Numbered from the stretch's first letter, positions 40,294-49,747 are shown. The stretch is DNA of 53,790 nucleotides from an uncultured Prevotellaceae bacterium (GCA_902775475.1 CACYME010000038.1:1-53790), one strand, 5' to 3'. Translations and numbers: made by a program. The notes: a model not told the origin generated them from the sequence alone.

Positions 40294-42153
40294 TTAAAAA
40301 TAAGAAATAGCTTTGTTTCTTCTTTTTCTCATCATATACTTTTTGGTTCGTCCATTTTGCATCTTTATAATCAAGTGATCATTAGATTTTGATTCGCTTA
40401 TTTGTCTGCCTAATAGATTGAAGTATTTTGAACCATTTTGTTTGATATGAGTAGTTTCTTCAATAGTTGAATTAATAGGCAAATCATCTATAATGGTAGA
40501 AAATAATGGTTCCCAGCCTTGATCTATGTATTTGTTAGCACATCCAATGGGAACATGTAAAACACAATTCTGATTACCTAAGTCAAAGAAATATCGCTCT
40601 GGTGGATTCTCTGCATAAAGGTTGATGACTTTCCCACCTAATTCGCCGAAAGACTCCGATATCTTTATTAAAGAAGCAGGTAAATTTAATGTATCCATCA
40701 TATAACGCTCTTGAAATGCTTTTCCCATTATTCGTTCAACGCCGTTTGGTACTGAATACCTGCCCTTTACTCTCAAAGGCATTGCATAAAGCGTCTTTCC
40801 GTCCTTACTCAGCAAAGAACCGTTCACAATTTTGAATTTTTTGTTACCTTCATCTATTTCGAACTTGCACAATTTGCTTCTACCAAAAGGGTTGTTGTCA
40901 ATTCTGTTAAATGTTATTGGTAAAGAAATATCATCCAAATATCTACAATCATCAAAAGCATATCGTTCTAGAAATTCCAAATTATCTGGAAGACGGACTT
41001 TATAGAGCCCCCTACAACTGTAAAAAGCTCCTTCTCTTATTTCCGTAACATTATTAGGAAGATAAATTTCTTGAAGTGTATAACATTCGTAGAAAGAATT
41101 TGGTTCAATTATCCCTCCTTCAAGAATGCACTGACTCAAATCCAAATAGGTTAGCTGTCCAGTTGTTGTTGCAGCCATTTCTTTTAATAAATTCAAATCT
41201 TTTTTGTTTATTTGTCCAGTTATTTTTAAGCGACATATTTTCCTACTATTTGGCACACCTCCAAGTTTCTCTAAAAGACTTCCTGGAACTTCTACATACA
41301 CTTCGTTAATTTCGGTTGGAAGGGGATTGGGGCAAATTCCAATAATCATACGCATGTTTTTTGTATATGTGTTTCCCTCCTGAGAAAGATCATAATAAGT
41401 ATCTTTGTTTGATCCGATGTCAGCTTTTCCCAAATTTAGATGAACCCATCCCTCTTCATCATATCCATCAGCCACAAAAATGTGGTTTACATAGCTTCCG
41501 AGAGAGTCTGAATATTTGCTTCCTCCCATGAGGATAGGACGACCCTCTGAAAGTTCTTTGTAAATCAAATTTAACCATTCTTCCATAGAGTAGGCCTCAT
41601 TGATTTGTCGGATGATGCACATATTAGGATTATATCCAAAAAATTTTCTAAGAACGGTACATATATATTCTATTTGTGTTCCAGTACCGTCAATATCGTA
41701 ATTCATTTCTAGTGCTACTCCAATATGAGCCATCAGTGTACTTACTGCATCTATTTGCTCATTTGTAGCAAAGTCATTTCCTTTGTAAAATGGGATTGTT
41801 TGCTCCCAGTCATATAAGGTGTTTTCAAAATCAGCATATAATATCTGATCTGGTCCAAAAGGAGAATGCCATGGATAATAGTTAAAACCATTTCCGTGCA
41901 AAGGATATTTCCAATAATTCATTATTTGAGCAAGTGCAGTAGCACCACAACCAGTAAAAGCGTGAATAGTATTTTCTGAATCTATAAATGGAAGTTTAGA
42001 GTTTTCTCCTCCATCTTGAGACCAATGGGTTGATAGCATTGGTTTGACATATGGCATGTATCCATTGTTGCGGATAATATCCTTCCCTGTTATCGCATAC
42101 ATATTAAGAATAAACAGGAGGGAAAAAAGTATGATAAGTTTAATCTCTTTCAT
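40294..42153 (-). CDS. C10-family (streptopain-like) cysteine peptidase with leucine-rich repeats
   Basis: This 619-residue protein has a signal peptide (about 1-20). The peptidase domain has the nucleophile Cys69 (TGCGATALAQIMNYW) and the catalytic His224 (VNHIFVADGYD). Asn240 is kept, but the usual NWGWGG is NLGKAD. Residues about 300-560 are BspA-like leucine-rich repeats (YLDLSQC, LQEIYLPNNVTEIREGAF). The tail SKYFNLLGRQISESKSNDHL resembles the sorting motif. The gene and its flanks have about one third G+C against more than one half around them, and Ile/Asn/Lys-rich codons. This points to recent transfer. Activity is uncertain because of the changed Trp motif. Confidence 0.88.
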   Translation of the reverse strand: MKEIKLIILFSLLFILNMYAITGKDIIRNNGYMPYVKPMLSTHWSQDGGENSKLPFIDSENTIHAFTGCGATALAQIMNYWKYPLHGNGFNYYPWHSPFGPDQILYADFENTLYDWEQTIPFYKGNDFATNEQIDAVSTLMAHIGVALEMNYDIDGTGTQIEYICTVLRKFFGYNPNMCIIRQINEAYSMEEWLNLIYKELSEGRPILMGGSKYSDSLGSYVNHIFVADGYDEEGWVHLNLGKADIGSNKDTYYDLSQEGNTYTKNMRMIIGICPNPLPTEINEVYVEVPGSLLEKLGGVPNSRKICRLKITGQINKKDLNLLKEMAATTTGQLTYLDLSQCILEGGIIEPNSFYECYTLQEIYLPNNVTEIREGAFYSCRGLYKVRLPDNLEFLERYAFDDCRYLDDISLPITFNRIDNNPFGRSKLCKFEIDEGNKKFKIVNGSLLSKDGKTLYAMPLRVKGRYSVPNGVERIMGKAFQERYMMDTLNLPASLIKISESFGELGGKVINLYAENPPERYFFDLGNQNCVLHVPIGCANKYIDQGWEPLFSTIIDDLPINSTIEETTHIKQNGSKYFNLLGRQISESKSNDHLIIKMQNGRTKKYMMRKRRNKAISYF

Positions 42154-42337
42154 TTTGATTATTTTAAGTTACTATAAAAACCGATAATAAATGTTGATAG
42201 CTCTATTAACCCACATTACAAATGTGTAACATCTACACTTCTTAATAATTCATAAAAACTGCTTGTCCACAAGGGGAATCATTCCATTTTTTGCCCACGA
42301 TGGATGCGCCCCTTCTTGTCTATAACGAAGGTGGTTT

Positions 42338-43699
42338 TTATGCTTCCTGCACGAGCTTGTTGAACTCGTCGAGCGTGGTAGCCTTGACGTTGAGCTTCAC
42401 CACCTGCTTCAGGGCCTGCATGAGCTTCAGGTCGATGGCGCGCTCCACGAAGCCCTCGATGTTCTCGCGCTTCTTCAGCTGCTCCTCAGCGTAGTTCTCG
42501 AGTACGTCGTCGGGTACGTTGTTCATACCGTACTGGGCGAACTGCTGGCGGATGGCACCCTTGGCCACCTGCTTCAGGTCGTCGTCCTCGACCTTGATGC
42601 CGCTGGCGGTGACGAGTTGCTCCTTGATGAGGTGCCACTTCAGCTCGCGGATGCTGCCGGCGAAGTTCTGCTCCACGTAGTCGGCACCCTTGTCTTTGTT
42701 GTTCTGCAGCATGACGCGCTTCAGCAGAGCCTCGGGGAACTGCAGCTCGCCGACCTTCTTCTCCATGTAGGTGCGCACGTCGTGCAGGAAGCGGAAGTCG
42801 CTGTTGGCCTGCAGCTGGGGCTTAATGCCGTCGGCAATCTTCTGGCGGAAGTCAGCCTCGTCCTTCACGTTGCCCTCGCCGAAGATGCGGTCGAAGAGCT
42901 CCTGGTCGATGGCGTGGGGCTGGAAGTGGCGAATCTCGGTAATCTGGAAGCTGAAGTCGCTGGTCAGCTCAGCCACCTCGTCCTTCGTCTTCTTCAGCAG
43001 GGCAGCCACCTCGGCGTCGTTGTCGGGATAGGCCTTCTTGGGGTTGAAGATGATGATGTCGCCGGGCTTGGCACCGTCGAACTTTTTCTTCTCGTCGTCG
43101 CCCTTCACGTAGCTGGGCATCACCTGAGCGCCTTCCACCTCGATGCCGCCTTCGAGGGTGTTGCCCTCGGCATCGAGCTGGCGCAGGTCGCCCTTCAGCG
43201 TGTCGTTGCCGCTCCACTCCTGGGCCTCAACGAATCCGCCGCTCTGGTTCTGGAACATCTGCACCTGGTCGTCGATGAGCTTGTCGTCGACGGCGATGTC
43301 GTAGTAGTCAACGGTGTCGGCAGCGGTGAGCTCGGCCTTGAATTCGGGAGCCACGGCGATGTCGAAGACGAACTCGAAGGGGCCGTCGCCCTGCAGGTCC
43401 TGCGGCACCTGCTTCTCCTCGTTGGGCAGGGGCTCGCCCAGCATCTGTATCTTGTTCTCACGGATGTACTCATAGAGCTTCTCGCCGAGCACGCGGTTCA
43501 CCTCGTCGACCTTGATGGCGGTGCCGTACTGGCGCTTGATGAGGCCCATGGGCACCATGCCGGGGCGGAAACCGGGCACCTGAGCCTTCTTGCGATAATC
43601 CTTCAACTTCTTGTCTACTGCTGCCTGATAGTCGGCCTGCTCGATGGTGATGGTCATCAGACCGTTCACCTTGTCGGGGCATTCAAACTGGATGTTCAT
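42338..43699 (-). CDS. tig: Trigger factor
   Basis: This 453-residue protein has the ribosome-binding N-terminal domain (MNIQFECPDKVNGLMTITIE; the signature GFRPGMVP). A central FKBP-like domain is replaced by a lower-similarity, Bacteroidota-type segment (about 155-260). A helical C-terminal chaperone domain follows. It binds the ribosome exit tunnel and helps nascent chains fold. A promoter is at 43746-43778. It is followed by the AT-rich C10 gene after 184 bp of AT-rich sequence with no feature recognised. Confidence 0.92.
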   Translation of the reverse strand: MNIQFECPDKVNGLMTITIEQADYQAAVDKKLKDYRKKAQVPGFRPGMVPMGLIKRQYGTAIKVDEVNRVLGEKLYEYIRENKIQMLGEPLPNEEKQVPQDLQGDGPFEFVFDIAVAPEFKAELTAADTVDYYDIAVDDKLIDDQVQMFQNQSGGFVEAQEWSGNDTLKGDLRQLDAEGNTLEGGIEVEGAQVMPSYVKGDDEKKKFDGAKPGDIIIFNPKKAYPDNDAEVAALLKKTKDEVAELTSDFSFQITEIRHFQPHAIDQELFDRIFGEGNVKDEADFRQKIADGIKPQLQANSDFRFLHDVRTYMEKKVGELQFPEALLKRVMLQNNKDKGADYVEQNFAGSIRELKWHLIKEQLVTASGIKVEDDDLKQVAKGAIRQQFAQYGMNNVPDDVLENYAEEQLKKRENIEGFVERAIDLKLMQALKQVVKLNVKATTLDEFNKLVQEA

Positions 43700-43745
43700 C
43701 TCTTTTTATTTACTATTTACGATTTATAAATTCCGATTTGGGGTG

Positions 43746-43778
43746 CAAAATTACTCATAAATAGCGTAAAAGCGGCAA
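43746..43778 (-). promoter_or_regulatory. Promoter of tig
   Basis: On the minus strand TTGC (43775-43778) and TAATTTTG (43746-43753), 21 bases apart, form a -33/-7 pair 46 bases before the ATG. Confidence 0.65.
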
Positions 43779-43794
43779 GTTTACCATTTTTTAA

Positions 43795-43834
43795 CACGGG
43801 AAGTGCATCTCCTGGCGAGATACACTTCCCCGTG
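43795..43834 (-). terminator. Hairpin between the cvfB-like gene and tig
   Basis: CACGGGAAGTG-CA-TCTC pairs with GAGA-TA-CACTTCCCCGTG (one bulge, short loop). It lies about 110 bases after the minus-strand stop at 43942. The downstream side is TTAAAAAA rather than T-rich, so it is a candidate only. Confidence 0.5.
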
Positions 43835-43941
43835 ATTCGTGATTCCTTAGCATTAAACGTGTTAAGGTAAGTCTGGTTGGTATTTGCTGCTGCAAAGGTA
43901 ATACTTTTTTCCGTGGCAGCAAAATTATTTCTTGCTTTTTT

Positions 43942-44889
43942 TTAGTCTGCCAGGCGTATTCCTTCGTCGCCGATGAGGATGAGGCGGCGGCGGTAGAGGT
44001 CGCCGACGGCGCGCTTGAACGTCTTCTTCGACACGTGGAAGCGGTCGGCGATGAGCTCGGCGGGCGAGCTGTCGCTGAGGTTGCAGCGGCCACCATTCTC
44101 GTAGAGGTAGCGCAGCAGCACCTCGGCGAAGTCGAGCGTCTGCTGGCGGCCGGTGGGCTGCAGGGTGAGGTCAATCTTTCCGTCCTGTCGCACATGGTCC
44201 ACGTAGGCCGTCAGGCGGTCGCCACTGTGCAGGGGCTGGAAAATCTGGTTGTCGTAGAGCTGTCCCTGGTAGCGGTTGTTGACGATGGCCTTGAAGCCCA
44301 GGTCGGTTTTCTGCCAGACGAGGCAGTCTACCTGCTGTCCGTGCGTGATGCCCTCCAGCTTCCAGAAGGGAGTGGCTTCCGCAGTGATTTCTGCCGCAGA
44401 ATCCGGCGCAGCCATTTCCCCCCTGTTGGGGGGATTGAGGGGGGCCTTCTCCCCCGGTTGGGAGAGGTTAGAGGGGGCTAAGTATTTCTCCACCTTGGCG
44501 GAGGCCATGAGGCGGTAGCTCTCTTCGTCGACCTTCACGTAGACGATGTAGCTCTTGTCGCGCTGCATGCGCTGCTTCTGCTCGCGGAAGGGGCAGAAGA
44601 GGTCCTTCATCAGCCCCCAGTGGAGGAAGGCCCCATACTGGTTGGTCCATGCCACCTTGAGGTAGGCGAACTCGCCGACGCGGGCCAGTGGCTGTTCGGT
44701 GGTGGCGATGAGGCGCTCCTCCTGGTCGAGGTAGACGAAGACGCGCAGCTCGTCGCCGATGTGCATCTGCGGGGTGATGAAACGATTGGGCAGCAGGATG
44801 TCGCCGGTTTTCTCGTCGCCCTCTAAGTAGAGGCCTGGCTCAGCGCGGCGGAGAATCTTCAGGGTGTTGTAGTCGCCGAGGATAATCAT
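43942..44889 (-). CDS. CvfB-like S1/winged-helix RNA-binding protein
   Basis: The ATG at 44889 overlaps the TGA of the preceding ABC gene as ATGA, giving 315 residues. Repeated S1-type OB folds are seen ([61 protein letters not shown]). A C-terminal winged helix follows ([20 protein letters not shown]). This is the order of the CvfB/YitL family, which binds RNA and affects virulence genes in staphylococci. About 30 residues after EKYLAPSNL ([20 protein letters not shown]) come from a repeat insertion. Role in Bacteroidota is not established. Confidence 0.88.
   Translation of the reverse strand: MIILGDYNTLKILRRAEPGLYLEGDEKTGDILLPNRFITPQMHIGDELRVFVYLDQEERLIATTEQPLARVGEFAYLKVAWTNQYGAFLHWGLMKDLFCPFREQKQRMQRDKSYIVYVKVDEESYRLMASAKVEKYLAPSNLSQPGEKAPLNPPNRGEMAAPDSAAEITAEATPFWKLEGITHGQQVDCLVWQKTDLGFKAIVNNRYQGQLYDNQIFQPLHSGDRLTAYVDHVRQDGKIDLTLQPTGRQQTLDFAEVLLRYLYENGGRCNLSDSSPAELIADRFHVSKKTFKRAVGDLYRRRLILIGDEGIRLAD
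44378..44482. repeat. In-frame GC-rich repeat insertion in the cvfB-like gene
   Basis: The plus strand CTGCCGCAGAATCCGGCGCA followed by GCCATTTCCCCCCTGTTGGG and GGGATTGAGGGGGGCC is nearly identical to the reverse complement of 47150-47207 in the antiporter gene. A second block, TTCTCCCCCGGTTGGGAGAGG, is a short palindrome. Confidence 0.9.
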
Positions 44890-45569
44890 GGTTCGGTAGG
44901 TGGGGTAGGTTCGGTAGGTGATTGCAGGAGACCGTCGCGCATGTGGATGGTGCGGTCGGTGAGGGTGGCCAGCTGCTCGTCGTGGGTGACGATGACGAAG
45001 GTCTGTCCGAAGCGGTCGCGCAGGTCGAAGAACAGCTGGTGCAGCTCCTGCTTGTTGTGCGTGTCGAGCGAGCCGCTGGGCTCGTCGGCCAGGATGACGG
45101 CGGGGTTGTTCATCAGTGCGCGTGCCACAGCAATGCGCTGCTTCTCGCCACCGGAGAGCTCGGCGGGCTTGTGGCTGGCCCGGTCGCTGAGGCCCATGAA
45201 CTGCAGCAGCTCCTGCGCCCGTTCCTTGGCCTGGGCGGTGCTCTTCCCGGCGATGAAGGCGGGAATCATGATGTTCTCGATGGCGGTGAACTCGGGCAGT
45301 AGCTGGTGGAACTGGAAGACGAAGCCGAGGTGGCGGTTGCGGAAGTCGCTGAGCGCCTTCTGCGAGAGCCGGGTGGTGTCGATGCCATCGACACATACTG
45401 AACCCGTGTCGGGGCGGTCGAGCGTGCCGATGATTTGCAGCAGCGTGGTCTTGCCGGCGCCGCTGGGGCCCACGATGCTCACCACCTCGCCGCGGTCGAT
45501 GTGAAGGTCGATGCCCTTCAGCACTTGCAGCGAGCCGAAGCTCTTGGTTATGTTCTTTACATCTATCAT
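44886..45569 (-). CDS. ABC transporter ATP-binding protein, LolD/MacB type
   Basis: The start [20 protein letters not shown] (45569) gives 227 residues, the usual LolD size; a TTG 12 bases upstream is possible. Walker A is GPSGAGKTT, the signature LSGGEKQR, Walker [14 protein letters not shown] and the switch IVTHDE. The [21 protein letters not shown] stretch is typical of LolD/MacB-type ATPases. These power extraction of lipoproteins from the inner membrane or MacB-type export. The permease partner is not next to it. It overlaps the cvfB-like gene by four bases. It ends with a Pro/Thr tail ([10 protein letters not shown]). Confidence 0.92.
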   Translation of the reverse strand: MIDVKNITKSFGSLQVLKGIDLHIDRGEVVSIVGPSGAGKTTLLQIIGTLDRPDTGSVCVDGIDTTRLSQKALSDFRNRHLGFVFQFHQLLPEFTAIENIMIPAFIAGKSTAQAKERAQELLQFMGLSDRASHKPAELSGGEKQRIAVARALMNNPAVILADEPSGSLDTHNKQELHQLFFDLRDRFGQTFVIVTHDEQLATLTDRTIHMRDGLLQSPTEPTPPTEP

Positions 45570-45592
45570 AATATACGTCAAAAGTCTGTTGT

Positions 45593-47794
45593 CTAAAGTC
45601 TTCGGTGCAGGCGGCGCAGGATGGCGTCATAGATGCTCGACTCCTCGTGGTGCTGAGCCTCGGTGAAGCTCATGCTGTCGTCCTTCGTGGCGTCGCCAAA
45701 CTGGTCGGGGAAGATGATCATGAGGTTCTTGCCCGTGAAGTGCTTCTGCAGCTCGTCGGGCAGCCGTTCCAGCGCGTTCTTGTAGGAGATGGTGCCCTTA
45801 CGGGCGGTGACGACGACGAACATGTGGTCGTCGGCGATGGCGCTGGCCAGCCGTGGCAGCTCGTTCCAGTGGGCCATCGGCGTGAAGTGCGCCCTCACGC
45901 TCTTGTGGTGCGTCTGCAGGAAGCTGCTGATGAGGTCGAGCAGGTCGTTGCGTCCGTGGAACTCGATGAGGCAGTCGAGTTGCTCGGCCATGCGGCAGAG
46001 GCGTTCCAGCCAGCGGTGGAAGCCCGGCTCGAACTCAGCCCTCGAGGGCACCGCCACCTGGATGCGCCTGAGCGTGTTCAGCGGCTGCACGAAGCGGGTG
46101 AGGATGATCTGGCGGTTCAGCCCGTTGTAGAGGCTCTGGATGAAGTCGCCCCAGAACTTCTGCGTGCGCTCGGTGTGCACGTGCATGCCCATCACGATTT
46201 CCGAGCAGGCAAACTCGCGGAAGGCGTGCTTGATGCCGTTGGCGATGTTCGAGGCCAGCCTCACCTGCGTCTCGACGTACACCTCGCTGGCCGTGGCCTG
46301 CTGCTGCAGCTGTTCCAGCAGTCGCAGCCCCTGCTCGCGGCCCTCGGCGCTGTGCTGGTCGTCGTAGACCACGTTCAGCGCCACCATGTCGCGCTTCAGC
46401 CGCTGGTTGCGCATCAGCAGCGACAGGCTGAGCAGCTGCGGGGCTATGTCGGGGTATTTCACGCACACCAGAATCTTCTCGTCGTCCGAAGGCTTCACCG
46501 CCGGTTTCAGGTGCTGCTTCTCGTGCAGGATGATGGCCTGCGCCGTGCGCTCGGTGACGATGGTCGAGACGATGCAGGTGACGAGAATCATCAGCACCAC
46601 GCCGTTCAGCATGTTGTCGTTCACCAGCTGCAGGCGCATGCCCACCATCACCATGGCGATGGCGCCGGCGGCATGGGCCGAGGTGAGGCCGAACATCATG
46701 TTGCCGTCGCGCTGCGACAGGCGGAAGAGCAGGCTCGAGGCATAGGCGGCCACGGCCTTGCCGAAGGTGCCGATGAAGGCGATGAGCAGCACGATCCACA
46801 CCACCTCGCCGCCTTCGAGCACCGTGCCCACGTTGATGAGCATGCCCACGCCGATGAGGAAATAGGGGATGAAGATGGCGTTGCCGATGAACTCGATGCG
46901 GTTCATCAGCGGCGACACACGGGGTATGTAGCGGTTGATGATGAGGCCCGAGAAGAAGGCACCGAAGATGCCCTCAAGGCCGATGAGGCTGGTGAGCGCT
47001 GCCGAGAGGAACATGACCGAGAGGACGAAGATGTACTGCATCACCTGGTCGCTGTAGCGGCGCAGGAAATAGCGCGTCAGCCGCGGGATGACGAACGTAG
47101 AGCCGGCCATATAGGCAACCAGTTTCAGCAGGAAGAGGAAAGCCCCAACGGCCCCCCTCAATCCCCCCAACTGGGGGGAAGTGGCTGCGCCGGATTCCGC
47201 GGCAGGAGTAACTTCTAAAGCCTCCCCCAGTTGGGGGAGGTTGGAGGGGGCTGGGGCCGCCACCTGCGCCAGCGCCGCCAGCATGACCAGCGCCATGAAC
47301 AGCGAGAGCATCGACGAGCCCACGCTGAGGCCCACCGACGGGTGGCGCTGCAGGCCATAGCGCCCGATGATGGGGTAGGCGATGAGCGTGTTCGACGCCA
47401 TGATGCAGCCCAGCAGGAACGCCGTGGCGTCGCTGTAGCCCAGCACCGTGCGCGCCATGACGTAGGTCAGGCCCAGCGGCACGAAGCACGTGAGGAAGCC
47501 GAAGATGAGGTAGTGCCTCGTGTTCTTCTTCACCGTCTGGAGGTCCATCTCCAGACCCGCCAGGAACATGATATAGTAGAGGCCCACCTGCCCGAAAATC
47601 TCGAACGACGAGCCGCGCTCCAGCACGTTCAGCCCGTAGGGACCCACCAGCATGCCCGCCAGCACCATGCCGATGATGTGGGGGATGCGCAGCTTGCTCA
47701 TGATGATGGGGGCAAACAGAATGATGAGCAGCACCACGAAGAAAATCATCGTGGGGTCGCTGACGAGGGGCTTGGCTTGGAGCAACAGCATCAT
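45593..47794 (-). CDS. Kef-type cation:proton antiporter with universal-stress-like C-terminus
   Basis: The ATG at 47794 follows a strong promoter; 733 residues. About 12-13 membrane helices make up the CPA2-family exchanger ([50 protein letters not shown]). The C-terminal 270 residues ([34 protein letters not shown]) look like universal-stress-protein-type regulatory domains. It would exchange K+ or Na+ for H+ across the inner membrane. About 40 residues after [19 protein letters not shown] come from a repeat insertion in a loop between helices. It ends 23 bp before the lolD-like start and may be co-transcribed with it. Confidence 0.9.
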   Translation of the reverse strand: MMLLLQAKPLVSDPTMIFFVVLLIILFAPIIMSKLRIPHIIGMVLAGMLVGPYGLNVLERGSSFEIFGQVGLYYIMFLAGLEMDLQTVKKNTRHYLIFGFLTCFVPLGLTYVMARTVLGYSDATAFLLGCIMASNTLIAYPIIGRYGLQRHPSVGLSVGSSMLSLFMALVMLAALAQVAAPAPSNLPQLGEALEVTPAAESGAATSPQLGGLRGAVGAFLFLLKLVAYMAGSTFVIPRLTRYFLRRYSDQVMQYIFVLSVMFLSAALTSLIGLEGIFGAFFSGLIINRYIPRVSPLMNRIEFIGNAIFIPYFLIGVGMLINVGTVLEGGEVVWIVLLIAFIGTFGKAVAAYASSLLFRLSQRDGNMMFGLTSAHAAGAIAMVMVGMRLQLVNDNMLNGVVLMILVTCIVSTIVTERTAQAIILHEKQHLKPAVKPSDDEKILVCVKYPDIAPQLLSLSLLMRNQRLKRDMVALNVVYDDQHSAEGREQGLRLLEQLQQQATASEVYVETQVRLASNIANGIKHAFREFACSEIVMGMHVHTERTQKFWGDFIQSLYNGLNRQIILTRFVQPLNTLRRIQVAVPSRAEFEPGFHRWLERLCRMAEQLDCLIEFHGRNDLLDLISSFLQTHHKSVRAHFTPMAHWNELPRLASAIADDHMFVVVTARKGTISYKNALERLPDELQKHFTGKNLMIIFPDQFGDATKDDSMSFTEAQHHEESSIYDAILRRLHRRL
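47138..47262. repeat. In-frame GC-rich repeat insertion in the antiporter gene
   Basis: CCCCCCAACTGGGGGGAAGT and CTCCCCCAGTTGGGGGAGG are palindromic blocks about 60 bp apart. The segment 47150-47207 is nearly identical, as reverse complement, to 44393-44448 in the cvfB-like gene. As both genes are on the minus strand, the element has opposite orientations relative to the two reading frames. It encodes [20 protein letters not shown] here. Confidence 0.9.
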
Positions 47795-47803
47795 AATCGG
47801 CTG

Positions 47804-47834
47804 CAAAGTTACGAAAAAACGAGAGAAATGCAAA
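47804..47834 (-). promoter_or_regulatory. Promoter of the antiporter operon
   Basis: On the minus strand TTTG (47831-47834) and TAACTTTG (47804-47811) are 19 bases apart. The -7 context CTCGTTTTTTCGTAACTTTG is identical to the first tandem promoter at 37298-37317. The start codon is 10 bases after the -7 box, so the leader is very short. Confidence 0.8.
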
Positions 47835-47939
47835 AGGAATGCTTGTTTTTCTTTTGCATCTTCCTGTGCCATCAGAAGCTCGTTTGTTCTATTTTTCACC
47901 AAAAAACGGTGCTGCGATGTTCGAAAACACCTCTTCAGC

Positions 47940-48330
47940 TTTGGAGAGATTCTGGAGCCGTTTTGAGGCGAAAATGGCACATTTTGGCGGTTTTGTGCAA
48001 CAGCGGAAGGGGAGAACGTCGGGTGGAGTGGAGTGAGAAGGGGCTAAAAAGGGCCAGATTTTGCACACTCATGGGGTGTTTGTGCATTCTATTTTGAAAA
48101 TTTTGCGCTGTTTTTGCTTCCTGCGGAGGCGCTTCGCGCGAAAAAGTCAACGCCAAATTTTTCTGCGGCGTTGACTTTTTTCAGCGAGGCGACGCCAAAA
48201 TTTTGAAAATCGTCGCTAAATGCTTGTAAACCAGTCGTTTGCAAAAACCTCTCAAAACTCGAAAATTTTCGCCCAAAAGTTTTTTCGTACAGAATTTTCG
48301 AGTTTTGGCGAGGGTTAATGAGCCGTTTGT
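47940..48330 (-). repeat. Dispersed AT-rich structured element, copy 4 (diverged)
   Basis: Primary sequence differs from copies 1-3 but the order of parts is kept in the orientation of copy 2. TTTTGCACACTC...TTTGTGCA keeps a TGCACA / TGTGCA stem with a 13-base loop of different sequence (48061-48085). The stem AAAAAGTCAACGCC / GGCGTTGACTTTTT is kept with another loop (48143-48181). GTTTGCAAAAACC and GCCCAAAAGTTTTTTCGT follow. Edges are approximate. It lies in the 737-bp divergent gap between the antiporter and asd. Confidence 0.75.
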
Positions 48331-48464
48331 CCGATTTTTCCCGTTTTTCAGCGGTGTTATGGAACATTGCTGCTTAGAGCAGCAGAACTATTGTCCTCTA
48401 ACTCCTTAAACTCCTTTGACTCCCCAGCTTGAATTGTAAAAAGCAGGAAAAACAGTCGTTTTTT

Positions 48465-48495
48465 TTTGCCGTTCGCTTAATAATTCGTATCTTTG
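48465..48495 (+). promoter_or_regulatory. Promoter of asd
   Basis: TTTG (48465-48468) and TATCTTTG (48488-48495), 19 bases apart, form a good -33/-7 pair 36 bases before the ATG at 48532. Confidence 0.8.
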
Positions 48496-48531
48496 CAGCC
48501 GAAAAGATAACATTCTATCAGAGAACATAAC

Positions 48532-49551
48532 ATGAAAGTAGCAATTGTTGGCGCCAGCGGCGCCGTGGGCCAGGAGTTCCTGCGCCTGCTCGACGAGAGA
48601 AAATTCCCCATGGACGAGCTCGTGCTCTTCGGCTCAGAGCGCTCTGCGGGGCGTAAGTACAGTTTTCAGGGTAAGGAGCTGGAGGTGAAGCTGCTTCAGC
48701 ACAACGACGATTTCCGCGACATCGACATTGCCTTCACCAGCGCCGGTGCCGGCACGTCGAAGGAGTTTGCCGAGGACATCACGAAGTACGGCTGCGTGAT
48801 GATTGACAACAGCAGCGCTTTCCGCATGGACGACGACGTGCCCCTGGTGGTGCCCGAGTGCAACGCCGAGGATGCCCTGAAGCGTCCGCGCGGCATCATC
48901 GCCAACCCCAACTGCACCACGATTATGATGGTGGTGGTGCTGCAGCCGCTGGAGCAGCTCAGCCACATCCGCCGCATCCACGTGGCCTCCTACCAGAGTG
49001 CCTCGGGTGCCGGTGCCGCCGCCATGCAGGAGCTGCAGCAGCAGTACCGGGAAATCGTGGAGACGGGCGAGGTGAAGACCATCAAGAAGTTCCCCCACCA
49101 GTTGGCCTACAACGTGATTCCGCAGATTGACGTGTTCCAGCCCAACGGCTACACGAAGGAGGAGATGAAGATGTTCAACGAGACGCGCAAGATTATGCAC
49201 ACCGACGCTCGCTGCTCGGCCATGTGCGTGCGCGTCAGCTCGCTGCGCTCGCACAGCGAGAGCGTGTGGATTGAGACCGAGCGCCCGCTGAGCGTGGAGG
49301 AGGCCCAGCAGGCCATCGCTAAGGCTCCCGGCTGCCAGCTGGTCGACGACCCCACGACGCTCACCTATCCCATGCCGCTCGACACCGCCGGCAAGGACGA
49401 TGTCTTCGTGGGTCGCGTGCGCAAGGACCTGGCCGACGACAACGGACTGACCTTCTGGCTCTCGGGCGACCAGATTCGCAAGGGTGCCGCCCTGAACGCC
49501 GTGCAGATTGGCGAATACCTCATCCGGGTCAACGGGCTGGGCAGAAAGTGA
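48532..49551 (+). CDS. asd: Aspartate-semialdehyde dehydrogenase
   Basis: This 339-residue enzyme has the NADP-binding motif [14 protein letters not shown] at 7-20. The catalytic Cys is in NPNCTT (near 129), SASGAG is near 160, and the substrate-binding segment includes [10 protein letters not shown]. It reduces beta-aspartyl phosphate to aspartate semialdehyde for lysine/diaminopimelate, threonine and methionine synthesis. It stands alone with its own promoter. Length matches the family. Confidence 0.96.
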   Translation: MKVAIVGASGAVGQEFLRLLDERKFPMDELVLFGSERSAGRKYSFQGKELEVKLLQHNDDFRDIDIAFTSAGAGTSKEFAEDITKYGCVMIDNSSAFRMDDDVPLVVPECNAEDALKRPRGIIANPNCTTIMMVVVLQPLEQLSHIRRIHVASYQSASGAGAAAMQELQQQYREIVETGEVKTIKKFPHQLAYNVIPQIDVFQPNGYTKEEMKMFNETRKIMHTDARCSAMCVRVSSLRSHSESVWIETERPLSVEEAQQAIAKAPGCQLVDDPTTLTYPMPLDTAGKDDVFVGRVRKDLADDNGLTFWLSGDQIRKGAALNAVQIGEYLIRVNGLGRK

Positions 49552-49613
49552 TATTCGTCTTTAGCTCCTCAAATTATATATATTTAAGGTGATGAACATA
49601 ATTATTTTATATC

Positions 49614-49703
49614 AACAACGAATTTAACGAATTGAACGAATTGCTGCGTGTTGAAATAATATGCAATTCGTATAATTCGTTCAATTCGTATAAATTCGTT
49701 GTT
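49614..49703. repeat. Inverted repeat built of AACGAATT words between asd and mtnN
   Basis: The left arm (AACAACGAATTTAACGAATT, 49614 onward) and right arm (AATTCGTATAAATTCGTTGTT, to 49703) are largely complementary. GAACGAATT / AATTCGTTC form an inner match. It could fold into a long hairpin in the transcript after asd. Confidence 0.85.
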
Positions 49704-49747
49704 AAAAAAAGAAAATGTTTGTGTAAACTAAAAACGATTTGTTACTT

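Noticed and set aside
44890-45630. Upstream extension of the cvfB-like frame to 45630
   Set aside because: The extension is an alternative frame of the lolD-like gene; the ATGA overlap at 44886-44889 gives a natural start.
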